DNA of 64,000 nucleotides, taken from Mycetocola tolaasinivorans (lineage in GTDB: Bacteria; Actinomycetota; Actinomycetes; Actinomycetales; Microbacteriaceae). Where the stretch lies: the NCBI RefSeq assembly GCF_003667565.1, contig NZ_RCUX01000007.1, positions 1 through 64,000 of the forward strand, written 5' to 3'. Numbering within the stretch: position 1 is the stretch's first letter; the number at the start of each line of letters is the position of its first letter. The position numbers and the translations under genes were made by a program. Of this stretch, positions 25,218 to 37,422 are shown in pieces. The notes below the pieces were generated by a model that had not been told where the DNA came from, did no database searches, and saw nothing but the letters and a program-made list of their open reading frames with translations.

Positions 25218-26081
25218 TCACGCGAAGGTGGGGAAGGCAAACCGCCACAGCGACAGCAGGATCATGACGACCCCGAGCAGGCTGGTCAGGAGCCAGAACT
25301 TTCGAGTCTGGTTGGAGCCGCGGCTCTCGTAGCAGATCCAGCCGAAGATGGCGCCGCCGATCAGGCCACCGAGGTGCGCCTGCCAGGAGATGCTCATGCC
25401 GGGCAGGAACCCGATCACGAGGTTGAGGCCCACGAGTACCAGGAGGCTGCGCATCTCGTTGCCGAGGCGCCGCTGAATGACGATGAAGGCACCCATCAGG
25501 CCAAAGATGGCACCCGATGCTCCCACAACCGGCTGATCGATGGGAGCGAGGAACATCACGCCGAGCGATCCGGCAAAACCGGCCATCAGATACAGCGTGA
25601 GGAAGCGGCCGCGACCCAGCTGCTGCTCGAGCACTCGGCCGAAGATCCACAGCGTGTACATGTTGAGCAGGATGTGGAAGATAAAGCCCGTGGAGTGCAG
25701 GAACACCGAGGTGAGCATGCGCCACGGCTGGAACAGCTGAGGTTCAGCATGAATGGGCGCGAACCAGAACGTCTGGGTGAAGCCCGGAACGAGCCACTGC
25801 AGAATGTACGCGAGGGCGGTAATCGCGATGATCACCACGGTCACGCTCGGCGTGCGGGTAGCGAGTGCACCGCGGCCACCCCAGCGCGAGGCGCGCTTTT
25901 GGGCGGTGGACATCGAGGCACGCTGTTCGCGCAGGCACTCGGGGCAGATCACGCCCACCGCAGCCTGGGTCTGGCAATCGCCACAGATCGTGCGACCGCA
26001 GCGCTGACACAGCACAAAGCTCGCACGATCCGGGTGGCGATAGCAGACACCGCTGGACCGGGCCCCAAAATCTGAACTCAT
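25218..26081 (-). CDS. rhomboid-family intramembrane serine protease
   Basis: 287 aa. A cysteine/histidine-rich N-terminal module at about residues 13-56 (CYRHPDRASFVLCQRCGRTI, then CGDCQ and CPECLREQR) looks like a zinc-binding B-box-like element. It is followed by a six-helix rhomboid core. The catalytic serine is in GASGAIFGLMGA (about 192-203) and the catalytic histidine in SWQAHLGGLIGG (about 245-256). HILLNMYTLWIFG is the conserved loop. It cleaves transmembrane substrates within the cytoplasmic membrane; substrates are unknown. It is transcribed after the cyclophilin gene with a 21-bp gap, a pairing common in Microbacteriaceae. Confidence 0.93.
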   Translation of the reverse strand: MSSDFGARSSGVCYRHPDRASFVLCQRCGRTICGDCQTQAAVGVICPECLREQRASMSTAQKRASRWGGRGALATRTPSVTVVIIAITALAYILQWLVPGFTQTFWFAPIHAEPQLFQPWRMLTSVFLHSTGFIFHILLNMYTLWIFGRVLEQQLGRGRFLTLYLMAGFAGSLGVMFLAPIDQPVVGASGAIFGLMGAFIVIQRRLGNEMRSLLVLVGLNLVIGFLPGMSISWQAHLGGLIGGAIFGWICYESRGSNQTRKFWLLTSLLGVVMILLSLWRFAFPTFA

Positions 26082-26102
26082 CGTGAGACCCGGGTCCGTA
26101 AA

Positions 26103-26642
26103 TTAAACGGTTGCGATGTCGACGCTCTCGATGACAACGTCATCGATCGGACGGTCGCGGGCATCGGTCGGAACCGCGGCCAGCTTGTCAACGATCGCGC
26201 GGCTTGCCTCATCCTCGACGGCGCCGAAGATGGTGTGCTTGCCGTGCAGCCAGGTGGTGGGGGCAACGGTGATGAAGAACTGCGAACCGTTGGTACCGCG
26301 GCCACCGATCTTGCCGGCGTTGGCCATGGCCAGGATGTAGGGGGAATCGAAGGTCAGGTCGTCAACGATCTCGTCGTCGAACTTGTAGCCCGGGCCGCCG
26401 GTTCCGTTGCCCAGGGGGTCGCCACCCTGGATCATGAAACCGGGGATGATCCGGTGGAAGACCGTGCCGCTGTACAGCGGGGTCTGGCGCTTTTCACCGC
26501 TACGCTCGTCGGCCCACTCCTGCTCGCCAGTGGCGAGACCTACGAAGTTGTTTACGGTCTTCGGCGCGTGGTTGCCGTAGAGGTTTACAAGGATGTCACC
26601 GTAGTTGGTGTGGATGGTTGCGACGGCAGTGTGCTTTGACAT
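26103..26642 (-). CDS. ppiA: peptidyl-prolyl cis-trans isomerase, cyclophilin type
   Basis: 179 aa, a cytoplasmic cyclophilin without a signal peptide. Active-site landmarks are [15 protein letters not shown] (about residues 62-76, with the catalytic Arg), [20 protein letters not shown] (about 115-134) and HTIFGAVED. It accelerates proline isomerisation during folding. It heads the transcript with the downstream rhomboid gene and is divergent from the 185-aa basic protein gene. Confidence 0.95.
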   Translation of the reverse strand: MSKHTAVATIHTNYGDILVNLYGNHAPKTVNNFVGLATGEQEWADERSGEKRQTPLYSGTVFHRIIPGFMIQGGDPLGNGTGGPGYKFDDEIVDDLTFDSPYILAMANAGKIGGRGTNGSQFFITVAPTTWLHGKHTIFGAVEDEASRAIVDKLAAVPTDARDRPIDDVVIESVDIATV

Positions 26643-26746
26643 GGCTCAATTCTCGCATACTTGTTTTGACGCATCGGGTCGAGTTCTCGGGATTCGGTGG
26701 CAAGATGGTTAACCGACACGTCCAAAACGAGCAATGGAGGTCCAGA

Positions 26747-27304
26747 GTGAATCTGTCGCGTCAGCGCAAGAAAGAAATCAAGCGCCTCAAGGGAGATGCC
26801 AGCGCCCTCTGGGCTGCCCAGCAGGAACTGCTGGAGCACGCAAACTCGGTGGCCCGCGAGGCCGGCCGTCAGGTGGGGAACTACTCGCGTGAGCAGGTTG
26901 TCCCCGGGGTTGTGCAGTCCTACGAGCAGCACGTCCAGCCGGTACTGAACCGCGGCGCCGCCATCGGCCGCGACGTTGTAGACAACGCCAAGCACACGGT
27001 CGATCACCGCGTGGTCCCCGCCATCGGCGCGGCCGTGGGCACCGTCCTCTCGATCGGCGATGTCGCGCGCGACAAGCGCGTGCAGAGTGCCCTCGCCCGG
27101 GTAGACCCGAAGGCCGCCTTCAAGCGCGCCGCCGCGGTTGCCGCCCCGGTGAAGCAGAAGAAGAAGCGCGGCGTGGGCAGCGTGCTCGCCATCGGTGCCG
27201 GCGTGCTCGCCGCCGCCGGTGTCGCCTATGCCCTGTGGCAGACCTTCCGCGCCGACGATGAGCTGTGGGTTTCGGAGGACGAACCCACCAGCAACGAGGG
27301 CTAG
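26747..27304 (+). CDS. 185-aa basic protein of unknown function
   Basis: GTG at 26747 is chosen because GGAGG ends six bases before it. The protein is very basic and helical (NLSRQRKKEIKRLKGDASAL). A region rich in VVPGVVQSYEQHVQPVLNRG-type amphipathic helix follows, then a lysine cluster (KQKKKRG) directly before one hydrophobic helix at about residues 145-163 (GSVLAIGAGVLAAAGVAYAL). The tail is acidic (DDELWVSEDEPTSNEG). It resembles conserved hypothetical proteins found beside ppiA in related actinobacteria. The topology suggests a small membrane-anchored protein with a long cytoplasmic domain. No enzymatic motif is visible. Confidence 0.75.
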   Translation: MNLSRQRKKEIKRLKGDASALWAAQQELLEHANSVAREAGRQVGNYSREQVVPGVVQSYEQHVQPVLNRGAAIGRDVVDNAKHTVDHRVVPAIGAAVGTVLSIGDVARDKRVQSALARVDPKAAFKRAAAVAAPVKQKKKRGVGSVLAIGAGVLAAAGVAYALWQTFRADDELWVSEDEPTSNEG

Positions 27305-27349
27305 AAGACCTCACGTCCGCGGCGGCCACCATCCGCCGCGCGAACGTGC

Positions 27350-27383
27350 AAAAGGGCTCCGAGGATTTTCTCGGAGCCCTTTG
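27350..27383. terminator. intrinsic terminator
   Basis: AAAGGGCTCCGAG pairs with CTCGGAGCCCTTT around GATTTT. It is followed by GTTGT on the plus strand. It lies between convergent genes. Confidence 0.85.
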
Positions 27384-27479
27384 TTGTACCTTTTTGCCCT
27401 GCGGAGTGGGGTTGGGTCGTCTGAAGGGCCGCTCCGGCCGCGAGCCACCCCGGAGGTACTCTCACCCGACTCGGGCGGG

Positions 27480-27920
27480 TTACGTCGCCTGAGGGCCGCC
27501 CTGAGCGTGCCACAGCGCCAGTGCGGCCGGTACCAGGCTCACGGTGCCCAGGGTACCGACGCCGTCCAGCGGCTGCCAGGCGGCCCAGTCGGTCGAGCCG
27601 TTCTCCTCGTAGCGGAGCTCTCCCGAGACAACGCGGGCCTCATAAACGATGCGCAGGTTGTGCAACGGGACGTTTCGGGTGGGATCCAGGCGACGGTGCG
27701 CCGGCGTTACCAACGAATCGATGCCGATCAGGCGAATCACCTCGGCCTCGTAGCCGGTCTCCTCGCGAATTTCACGGATCACGGCGTCCGCCGGGTCCTC
27801 CCCCGGGTCGATTCCGCCGCCGGGCAGCGTCCAGCCCGAGTGTCCGTGCTCATTCCAGTGCGCAAGCAGAATCTGGGAGCCATCGGAAATGATGCCGTAA
27901 GCGGCGACGCGGATGTCCAT
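27480..27920 (-). CDS. Nudix hydrolase
   Basis: 146 aa. A complete Nudix box is present as [20 protein letters not shown] with the following ETGYE (about residues 33-57), fitting G-x5-E-x7-R-E-U-x-E-E-x-G-U. The GWTLPGGG lead-in and the C-terminal [10 protein letters not shown] are typical of ADP-ribose or nucleotide-pyrophosphohydrolase members. The substrate cannot be assigned. It is a monocistronic gene between a terminator and the tRNA pair. Confidence 0.92.
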   Translation of the reverse strand: MDIRVAAYGIISDGSQILLAHWNEHGHSGWTLPGGGIDPGEDPADAVIREIREETGYEAEVIRLIGIDSLVTPAHRRLDPTRNVPLHNLRIVYEARVVSGELRYEENGSTDWAAWQPLDGVGTLGTVSLVPAALALWHAQGGPQAT

Positions 27921-28032
27921 TCCCCCACGCTACCCGGCGAGGGTTTCGCGAGGAAAGCTTCCCGGCTGCACGTTCGTCGCGAATCCGGGGCGCCGCGGCG
28001 GTCGGGGGAATGCTCACGCCCCTGGGTAAAAC

Positions 28033-28064
28033 AAAATCACCCCGTCTTTCGACGGGGTGATTTT
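28033..28064 (-). terminator. intrinsic terminator of the tRNA-Ile/tRNA-Ala unit
   Basis: AAAATCACCCCGTC pairs with GACGGGGTGATTTT around a TTTC loop, just 3' of tRNA-Ala on the minus strand. Confidence 0.9.
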
Positions 28065-28071
28065 CATCCTG

Positions 28072-28144
28072 TGGAGCCTAGGAGAATCGAACTCCTGACC
28101 TCCTGCTTGCAAAGCAGGCGCTCTACCAATTGAGCTAAGGCCCC
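28072..28144 (-). tRNA. tRNA-Ala (anticodon TGC)
   Basis: 73 nt: acceptor GGGGCCT with AGGCTCC, D-arm TTAGCTCAATTGGTAGAGC, anticodon arm CCTGCTTTGCAAGCAGG with TGC, and T-arm GGAGTTCGATTCTCC. CCA is not encoded. It is paired with tRNA-Ile downstream of gyrA, a typical actinobacterial arrangement. Confidence 0.96.
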
Positions 28145-28182
28145 AATTTTCGAAGGATGTTGAGTAATCAACTTCCTCAGAG

Positions 28183-28256
28183 TGGGGCTACCAGGACTTG
28201 AACCTGGGACCTCTTCGTTATCAGCGAAGCGCTCTAACCGCCTGAGCTATAGCCCC
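28183..28256 (-). tRNA. tRNA-Ile (anticodon GAT)
   Basis: 74 nt: acceptor GGGGCTA with TAGCCCC, D-arm TAGCTCAGGCGGTTAGAGC, anticodon arm TTCGCTGATAACGAA with GAT, and T-arm CCAGGTTCAAGTCCTGG. CCA is not encoded. It lies 38 bp upstream of tRNA-Ala on the same strand. Confidence 0.96.
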
Positions 28257-28365
28257 CTGTGGACATAAATGAGAATACCGGAGGTTTGGATCATTTCTCA
28301 AATCGACGTCGCCGGGCGGCGTGTTCCCCGGAAATCCGGGCCTCGATGGGGACCTGTCCGGGGGA

Positions 28366-28411
28366 CAAAAAAGCCGTGCCGGCGCCCGATTCGGGGCACC
28401 GGCACGGCCGG
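28366..28411 (-). terminator. intrinsic terminator after the gyr operon
   Basis: GCCGTGCCGGTGCCCC pairs with GGGCGCCGGCACGGC on the minus strand, followed by six T residues. It is immediately downstream of the DUF3566 stop codon. Confidence 0.88.
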
Positions 28412-28417
28412 GAATTG

Positions 28418-28843
28418 CTAGTTGTTGGTGAAGCCCACCAGAACACCACCGGTGACCTTGACCGCGAGGTTGAACAGCGCGGCCGAGATGGCACCCAGCG
28501 CGGTGACCACAACGAGGTTCAGGATTGCGAGCACGGCACCGAAGCCCATGATTCGACCGAGGTCGAAGATGGCCATGAGGTCCGCTCCCGCGCCCTCCTT
28601 GGCCTCCCCGCCGGCAACCGTCTTGTAGAGGTTGTTGATCTGCTCAAACACGCCGGTCTGCTGCAGCACGGTGTACACCAGGAAGAAGAACACCACGGTG
28701 ATCACGGCGATCGCGACGGCCGCGAGGAAGGAAATCTTCAGCGCCGACCAGAAATCGATGTAGACCAGCTTCAGGCGAACCTGCTTGGTGTTGGTCTTCT
28801 TGGTGGATTTCTTTGCGAGCTTCTCGGCAACGCTAGTGGACAT
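28418..28843 (-). CDS. DUF3566 membrane protein
   Basis: 141 aa. A lysine-rich N-terminus (AEKLAKKSTKKTNTKQVRLK) and two long hydrophobic segments at about residues 35-62 and 95-125 define the DUF3566 family, a small actinobacterial membrane protein encoded directly after gyrA. The loop contains GEAKEGAGADLMAIFDLGRI. The gene lies two bases after the gyrA stop, so it is the last gene of the gyrB-gyrA unit. Mycobacterial homologues belong to the CwsA-linked locus near the origin. A specific role cannot be read from the sequence. Confidence 0.9.
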   Translation of the reverse strand: MSTSVAEKLAKKSTKKTNTKQVRLKLVYIDFWSALKISFLAAVAIAVITVVFFFLVYTVLQQTGVFEQINNLYKTVAGGEAKEGAGADLMAIFDLGRIMGFGAVLAILNLVVVTALGAISAALFNLAVKVTGGVLVGFTNN

Positions 28844-28845
28844 GC

Positions 28846-31413
28846 TTATTCTTCCTTCTCGGACGCATCCGCAGCTACCTCTGCGTTGGTCTCATCTTCC
28901 CCGTTTTGGCCGTCAAGATTACGGTCGCTATTACGCGCAAGCGCAATAATACGGTCATTGTCTGCGAATCGGGCGAAGACGACACCCATCGTGTCTCGAC
29001 CCTTGGCCGGAACCTCGGCCACGGCAGAGCGTACCACCTTGCCGCTGGCAAGAACCACGAGCACCTCGTCCTCCTCGCCGACCACGAGGGCACCGGCGAG
29101 CTCGCCGCGATCCTCGCTGAGCTTGGCCACCTTGATTCCCAGGCCACCACGGCCCTGCAGTCGGTACTGCTCGACGTCGGTACGCTTGGCGAAACCACCC
29201 TCGGTGACCACGAAGACGTAGCCCTCGTCACCGGCCGGCGGCAGCACCGAGGCGGACAGCAGGTTGTCGTCGCCGCGGAACTTCATGCCGGTCACACCCG
29301 AGGTTGAGCGGCCCATCGGCCGCAGCGCCTCGTTATCGGCGGTGAATCGGATCGACATGCCCTGGCGAGACACCAGCATCAGGTCGCTGTCTTCCTCAAC
29401 CAGCATGGCCGAGACGAGCTCGTCGCCCTCGCGCAGGTTGATCGCGATGATGCCGCCGGTGCGGTTGGTGTCGTACTCGGACAGCGCGGTCTTCTTGACC
29501 AGGCCGCCGCGAGTCGCGAGCACCAGGAACTCGGCCGCCTTGTAGTCGCGGATGTCGAGGATCTGAGCGATCTCCTCCCCCGGCTGCATTGCGAGCAGGT
29601 TGGCAACGTGCTGACCCTTGGCATCACGGCCGGCCTCCAGCACCTCGTATGCCTTGGCCCGGTACACGCGGCCGGTGTTGGTGAAGAACAGCAGCCAGTG
29701 GTGCGTGGTGGTCACGAAGAAGTGCTCCACCACGTCATCGGCGCGCAGCTGGGCACCCTTGACACCCTTGCCGCCGCGGTGCTGCGAGCGGTAGTTGTCG
29801 CTGCGGGTGCGCTTGATGTATCCGCCGCGGGTGACGGTCAGAACCATCTCCTCCTCGGGGATCAGATCCTCGATGTTCATGTCGCCATCGAAGCCGTACA
29901 TGATCTCGGTGCGGCGGTCATCGCCGTACTTGTCGACGATCTCGGTGAGCTCCTCGCTCACGATCTCGCGCTGACGTACCGGGCTGTCCAGAATCGCCTT
30001 GTACTCGGCGATCTCGCGCTCGAGCTCGGCCGCGCGGTCGATGATCTTCTGACGCTCGAGGGCGGCCAGGCGGCGCAGCTGCATCGCGAGGATCGCATCG
30101 GCCTGCAGCTGGTCAACCTTCAGGAGGTCGATCAGGCCCGCACGGGCCTGCTCGACGTCCGGGGAGCGACGAATCAGCGCGATGACCTCGTCGAGGGCAT
30201 CGAGGGCGGCCAGGTAGCCGCGCTGGATGTGGGCGTCGGCCTCGGCCTTGCGCAGGCGGAACTGGGTGCGACGCACGATGACGTCGACCTGGTGTGCGGT
30301 CCAGGCGGTGATGAAGCCGTCCAGCGACAGCGTGCGCGGCACACCATCAACGATCGCCAGCATGTTTGCGCCGAAGTTTTCCTGCAGCTGAGTGTGCTTG
30401 TACAGGTTGTTCAGCACGACCTTGGCCACGGCATCGCGCTTCAGCACGATGACGAGGCGCTGACCGGTACGACCCGAGGTTTCGTCCCGGATGTCCGCGA
30501 TACCCTGCAGCTTGCCGTCCTTGACGAGGTCCGCGATGCGGATCGCCAGGTTGTCCGGGTTGACCTGGTAGGGCAGCTCGGTCACGACGAGGCAGGTACG
30601 ACCCTGGATCTCTTCAACGCTCACCACGGCACGCATGGTGATCGATCCGCGGCCGGTGCGGTAGGCATCCTTGATGCCGTTCACACCGAGGATCTGGGCA
30701 CCGGTCGGGAAGTCCGGTCCCTTGATGCGCTCCATCAGGGCCTCAAGAACCTCCTCGCGCGGCGCCTCAGGGTTGGCGAGGTGCCACAGGGCACCCGCGG
30801 CCACCTCACGGAGGTTGTGCGGGGGAATGTTCGTGGCCATACCCACGGCGATACCGACGGAGCCGTTGACCAGCAGGTTTGGGAAGCGCGCCGGCAGAAC
30901 CGAGGGCTCCTGGGTGCGGCCGTCATAGTTGTCCTGGAAGTCGACGGTGTCCTCGTCGATATCGCGCACCATCTCCATGGCCAGCGGGGCCATCTTGGTT
31001 TCGGTGTATCGCGGGGCCGCGGCGCCATCGTTACCCGGGGAACCAAAGTTTCCCTGGCCGAGGGCCAGCGGGTAGCGCAGCGACCAGGGCTGCACCAGAC
31101 GGACCAGGGCGTCATAGATCGCCGAGTCACCGTGCGGGTGGAACTGACCCATCACGTCACCCACGACGCGGGCACACTTCGAGAACGCCTTGTCGGGGCG
31201 GTATCCACCGTCGTACATTGCGTAGATCACGCGGCGGTGCACGGGCTTCAGCCCATCACGCACCTCGGGGAGCGCACGCCCCACGATCACGCTCATGGCG
31301 TAGTCGAGGTAGCTGCGCTGCATCTCCTGACGCAGATCCACCTGGTCGATCTTGCCGTGCACGCCGTAGTCGCCGTGCTCGGGGGTCTCTTCGATGTTCG
31401 TTTCGTCGCTCAT
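28846..31413 (-). CDS. gyrA: DNA gyrase subunit A
   Basis: 855 aa. The winged-helix/tower breakage-reunion domain fills about residues 30-510, with the active-site tyrosine in AAPRYTETK (about 129) and the quinolone-resistance region [14 protein letters not shown] (about 86-99). The Ser and Asp at the main resistance positions are the sensitive residues. The C-terminal beta-pinwheel carries the GyrA box QRGGKGV-like (HRGGKGVKG). A Glu/Asp-rich tail ends the protein. With GyrB it introduces negative supercoils ahead of replication. gyrB precedes it by 80 bp on the same strand. Confidence 0.98.
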   Translation of the reverse strand: MSDETNIEETPEHGDYGVHGKIDQVDLRQEMQRSYLDYAMSVIVGRALPEVRDGLKPVHRRVIYAMYDGGYRPDKAFSKCARVVGDVMGQFHPHGDSAIYDALVRLVQPWSLRYPLALGQGNFGSPGNDGAAAPRYTETKMAPLAMEMVRDIDEDTVDFQDNYDGRTQEPSVLPARFPNLLVNGSVGIAVGMATNIPPHNLREVAAGALWHLANPEAPREEVLEALMERIKGPDFPTGAQILGVNGIKDAYRTGRGSITMRAVVSVEEIQGRTCLVVTELPYQVNPDNLAIRIADLVKDGKLQGIADIRDETSGRTGQRLVIVLKRDAVAKVVLNNLYKHTQLQENFGANMLAIVDGVPRTLSLDGFITAWTAHQVDVIVRRTQFRLRKAEADAHIQRGYLAALDALDEVIALIRRSPDVEQARAGLIDLLKVDQLQADAILAMQLRRLAALERQKIIDRAAELEREIAEYKAILDSPVRQREIVSEELTEIVDKYGDDRRTEIMYGFDGDMNIEDLIPEEEMVLTVTRGGYIKRTRSDNYRSQHRGGKGVKGAQLRADDVVEHFFVTTTHHWLLFFTNTGRVYRAKAYEVLEAGRDAKGQHVANLLAMQPGEEIAQILDIRDYKAAEFLVLATRGGLVKKTALSEYDTNRTGGIIAINLREGDELVSAMLVEEDSDLMLVSRQGMSIRFTADNEALRPMGRSTSGVTGMKFRGDDNLLSASVLPPAGDEGYVFVVTEGGFAKRTDVEQYRLQGRGGLGIKVAKLSEDRGELAGALVVGEEDEVLVVLASGKVVRSAVAEVPAKGRDTMGVVFARFADNDRIIALARNSDRNLDGQNGEDETNAEVAADASEKEE

Positions 31414-31493
31414 CAGTTATTCACTACCTATCGCCGTGGGAGCCGCGGGGGCTCCCAGAGTTAAATCCGGAGTGCGGGTGCGCCGCAGAAACG

Positions 31494-34100
<2,607 letters not shown>

Positions 34101-34120
<20 letters not shown>

Positions 34121-35291
34121 CGATCACCTCCGGGTCGACAACAGTGCCCGAGCGAATATGCACGATGTGCGCGGTGAGTTCCTCGGGAATATCCTCGAGT
34201 ACCGCGGCGGTGATGAACACCTGCTCGTATCGCGAAATAATGCCCGCGAGGCGGGCGCGGCGCCGCTGATCCAGCTCGGCGAACACGTCGTCGAGAATGA
34301 GCACCGGATCGCCGAGGAGCGAATCACGCCGCAAAATCTCGGCGGAGGCGATCTTCAGGGCGAGCGCAAACGACCAGGATTCTCCGTGGCTCGCATAGCC
34401 CTTCACGGGCAATCCGTTGAGGTCAAAGCGCACATCGTCACGGTGCGCACCCACCAGGGTCACGCCACGATCAAGCTCAGAGCGCCGTTTTTCGATCAGA
34501 GCGGCCCGGAACGTGGCCATGATCTGACCACGCTCGGCGCCGCTGCCCGGATTCCACACCACGTTTTCAGGGTCGTCGGTATCGGTGTCATTCCCGAGGA
34601 TCGACAGAATCGGCACGAGGCCTGGGCTGTGATCGGCGCCCACGACCTCGGAGTAGGCCGTACGGATGGGCTGCTGCAGCTCGGATATCAACACGAGCCG
34701 CTCGGCGATAATCTCGCTCCCCAGGGTCACGAGCTTGTCGTCCCAGATTTCCAGGGTCGTGAGCTGCGCCTCCTTGACGCCGGTGGCACGAGCGGACTTG
34801 AGCAGGGTGTTGCGCTGGCGCAGTACGCGCTCATAGTCGGCCAGAACTCCGGCAAGTCGCGGGGTGCGCAGCACGAGGAGCTGATCCAGGAAGCGGCGCC
34901 GCGCCGAGGGATCGCCCCGGATAATGCCGAGGTCCTCGGGGGCGAAGAGCACGCTGGAGAAGTAGCGCGGAAGTTCACGCGGCTTGATCTGGCCGCGGTT
35001 GATCTGGGCGCGATTGGCGGCGCCGCGGTTGATCTGCACCTCGACCAGCAGATCGCGTCCCTCATGGTGTAGCTTTGCGCGGATGACCGCGGAGTTTTTC
35101 CCCGCACGAATCATTGGGGCGTCACCGGAAACCCGGTGCGAACCGAGTGTGGAGAGATAGCCCAGAGCCTCAACCAAATTGGTTTTGCCCTGGCCGTTCT
35201 TCCCCACAAACAGGTTCGCACCCGGCCTCACGGAGACGTCGGCACTCGCGTAATTTCGAAAATCCGCGAGGTTTAGATGCGTCACGATCAT
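34101..35291 (-). CDS. recF: DNA replication and repair protein RecF
   Basis: 396 aa from ATG 35291 (MIVTHLNLADFRNY, the canonical RecF start). An in-frame ATG ten codons earlier is not needed. Walker A is FVGKNGQGKTNLVEAL (about residues 30-45), and the ABC-type signature and Walker B region near the end is PVLILDDVFAELDQRRR (about 325-341). RecF loads RecA at gaps with RecO/RecR. The gene overlaps the DUF721 start, and gnd precedes it. Confidence 0.96.
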
Positions 35292-35339
35292 GTCATCACC
35301 CCGGTACTGGCGTGGCGGCACGAAGCGTGCCGCGGGTTA

Positions 35340-36230
35340 TTACTCCGCGGACTTGACGACCGAGTGTCCACCGAACTGGTTGCGCAGTGCGGCGACGGCC
35401 TTCATCGCGGGGGAGTCTTCCTGGCGCGACACGAAGCGCGCGAAGATCGACGCGGCAATGGTCGGCACGGCGACGGCGTTGTTGATGGCCTCTTCGATGG
35501 TCCAGCGACCCTCGCCGGAGTCCTCCACGTAGCCCTCGATCTCGGCCAGGGTGGGGTCTTCCTTGAGCGCGAGCACCAGGAGGTCCAGCAGCCACGAGCG
35601 CACGACGGTGCCGCGCTGCCATGCCTCGAAGGTTCCGGGAACGTCCTTGATGAGGTCCTTACGAGCCTCGAGGAGCTCGAAGCCCTCGGCGAATGCCTGC
35701 ATCATGGCGTACTCGATACCGTTGTGAACCATCTTGGCGTAGTGACCGGCACCGATTTCGCCAACGTGTACGAAGCCCTCTTCGCGGGGGCCCTCGGGGC
35801 GCAGCGCGTCGAAGACGGGCATGACGCGGGCAACCTGCTCAGCGGAGCCACCAACCATGAGGCCGTAGCCGTTCTCGACACCCCAGACACCACCGGAAAC
35901 ACCGGCGTCTACGTAGTCGATACCCTTTGCGCCGAGCTCCTTGGCGTGCTCAAAGTCGTCGGAGAAGCGGCTGTTGCCACCGTCGATGACGAGGTCACCG
36001 GGCTCGAGCAGGTCGCCCAGCTCGGAGATAACCGCGTCGGTGATCTTGCCGGCGGGAACCATGACCCAGACGGTACGGGGGGCGGGCAGAGCCGCGACCA
36101 TCTCGGCCACCGAAGCGGCGTCGGAAACCTCGGCGTTGCGGTCGTAACCGGTAACCTCGATGCCCCCAGCGCGCAGGCGGGTGCGCATGTTGCCACCCAT
36201 TTTGCCCAGGCCGATCAGTCCAATGTGCAT
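35340..36230 (-). CDS. gnd: 6-phosphogluconate dehydrogenase, short (NAD-type) form
   Basis: 296 aa from ATG 36230, preceded by GGAAGAAGAAGA. The Rossmann dinucleotide motif is IGLIGLGKMGGNM (about residues 2-14). The substrate region is VIDGGNSRFSDDFEHAKELG (about 98-117) with VDAGVSGGVWGVENGYGLMV, and catalytic Lys is in GAGHYAKMVHNGIEYAMMQA. It oxidatively decarboxylates 6-phosphogluconate to ribulose 5-phosphate. The 300-residue size matches the decarboxylating GndA/YqeC-type enzymes of actinobacteria. Its place between dnaN and recF is conserved in this phylum. Confidence 0.95.
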   Translation of the reverse strand: MHIGLIGLGKMGGNMRTRLRAGGIEVTGYDRNAEVSDAASVAEMVAALPAPRTVWVMVPAGKITDAVISELGDLLEPGDLVIDGGNSRFSDDFEHAKELGAKGIDYVDAGVSGGVWGVENGYGLMVGGSAEQVARVMPVFDALRPEGPREEGFVHVGEIGAGHYAKMVHNGIEYAMMQAFAEGFELLEARKDLIKDVPGTFEAWQRGTVVRSWLLDLLVLALKEDPTLAEIEGYVEDSGEGRWTIEEAINNAVAVPTIAASIFARFVSRQEDSPAMKAVAALRNQFGGHSVVKSAE

Positions 36231-36270
36231 TTCTTCTTCTTCCATCTGTGAGTCTCGGGTGGGACTCGGG

Positions 36271-37422
36271 TTAGCGCAGCAGCAGGTTGGGCTGCAGCAG
36301 GTACTTGTAGCTGTCAGCACCGGGCTGGTCCTTGGAGGACTGCGCGGTGATCAGCATCGGTCCCGGCTTGTTAGTGTTCTCCGACTTGGTAAACGAGAAC
36401 CGAACAAATTCGCTCCGAACGGCGTTGAGGCCGTCAATCAGGAACGCGGGCTTCAGCGACAGCACGATGTCCTCACCGGTGAGCAGGGCATCGATCTTCT
36501 CCGATGCCTGCGCCTGTTCGGAGCCCACTGCCTCCATCACGAGACCGTCAATCGTGAAGGTGAACCGGAGCGCCGCTTCGCGCTCCAGTACCAGCGACAC
36601 GCGTCGGACGGCTTCGATGAGTTCTCCGGTGTTGATCACCGCGTAGTTCTCGGTGGTCTCGGGGAACAGGCGACGTACCGGGGGGAACGTGCCCTTGATC
36701 AGGAGCGAGGTCACCGTCTTGTTGTCCGCGGAGAAGGCGATCAGCTCGCGATCGTCCTTGTTCGTGAACGCAACCGAGATGTTTCCCGAGTGACCGAAGG
36801 TCTTACCGACCTCCTGCAGGGTGCGAGCGGGAACCAGGGCAGTGATGGTCTCACCGGTGCCGCCGACCTCGCCGGAATCCCAGTCGATCTCGCGAACCGC
36901 AACGCGGTAGCGGTCGGTGGCGACGAGACCCAGGTGGTTTTCGGAAACCTCGAGCTGCACACCGGTGATGACGGGGGTGACATCGTCTCGGGAGGCGGCC
37001 ACGGCTACCTGTGCCACGGCGGCTGAGAACTCATCGGCGGGAACGAGCCCGGATTCACCGGAGATTTCGGGAATGCTCGGGTATTCCTCAACCGGCATCG
37101 ACAGCAGGGTGAAGCTCGCCGAACCACAGGTCACGAGAATTCGGTTGTCTTCGGTTGCGAACTGCACGGGTGCGTTCGGCAGACGGCTTGCAATGTCGGC
37201 CAGGAGACGCCCGGAGACAAGAATCGACCCTGATTCTTCTACCTCGGCGACGATCTGAGTCTGAGCCGAAACCTCGTAGTCAAAACTCGAGAGGGTGAGG
37301 CCGGTGTCGTTTGTCTCGATCAGTACACCGCTCAGGATCGGCAGTGTGGTTCGCTGCGGCAGCAGTTTTACCGTGAACGAGACGGCTTCGCTAAAGACAT
37401 CGCGATTGACGCTAAATCGCAC
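36271..37422 (-). CDS. dnaN: DNA polymerase III beta clamp
   Basis: 383 aa, a three-domain sliding clamp. The N-terminus MRFSVNRDVFSEAVSF and the internal LPILSGVLIETNDTGLTLSS, SGRLLADI and TPVITGVQLEVSE segments are characteristic. The end LITAQSSKDQPGADSYKYLL is normal for actinobacteria, though it extends a few residues beyond the classical PMRL-type terminus. It tethers polymerase to DNA. The gene lies directly beyond oriC from dnaA, with gnd-recF downstream on the same strand. Confidence 0.97.
   Translation of the reverse strand: MRFSVNRDVFSEAVSFTVKLLPQRTTLPILSGVLIETNDTGLTLSSFDYEVSAQTQIVAEVEESGSILVSGRLLADIASRLPNAPVQFATEDNRILVTCGSASFTLLSMPVEEYPSIPEISGESGLVPADEFSAAVAQVAVAASRDDVTPVITGVQLEVSENHLGLVATDRYRVAVREIDWDSGEVGGTGETITALVPARTLQEVGKTFGHSGNISVAFTNKDDRELIAFSADNKTVTSLLIKGTFPPVRRLFPETTENYAVINTGELIEAVRRVSLVLEREAALRFTFTIDGLVMEAVGSEQAQASEKIDALLTGEDIVLSLKPAFLIDGLNAVRSEFVRFSFTKSENTNKPGPMLITAQSSKDQPGADSYKYLLQPNLLLR

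Noticed and set aside
31438-31457. GGGAGCC hairpin between gyrB and gyrA as a terminator
   Set aside because: Short stem without a T tract, and the two genes are expected to be co-expressed.
29608-31464. 618-codon open frame opposite gyrA
   Set aside because: Antisense shadow of a highly conserved gene with strong codon bias.
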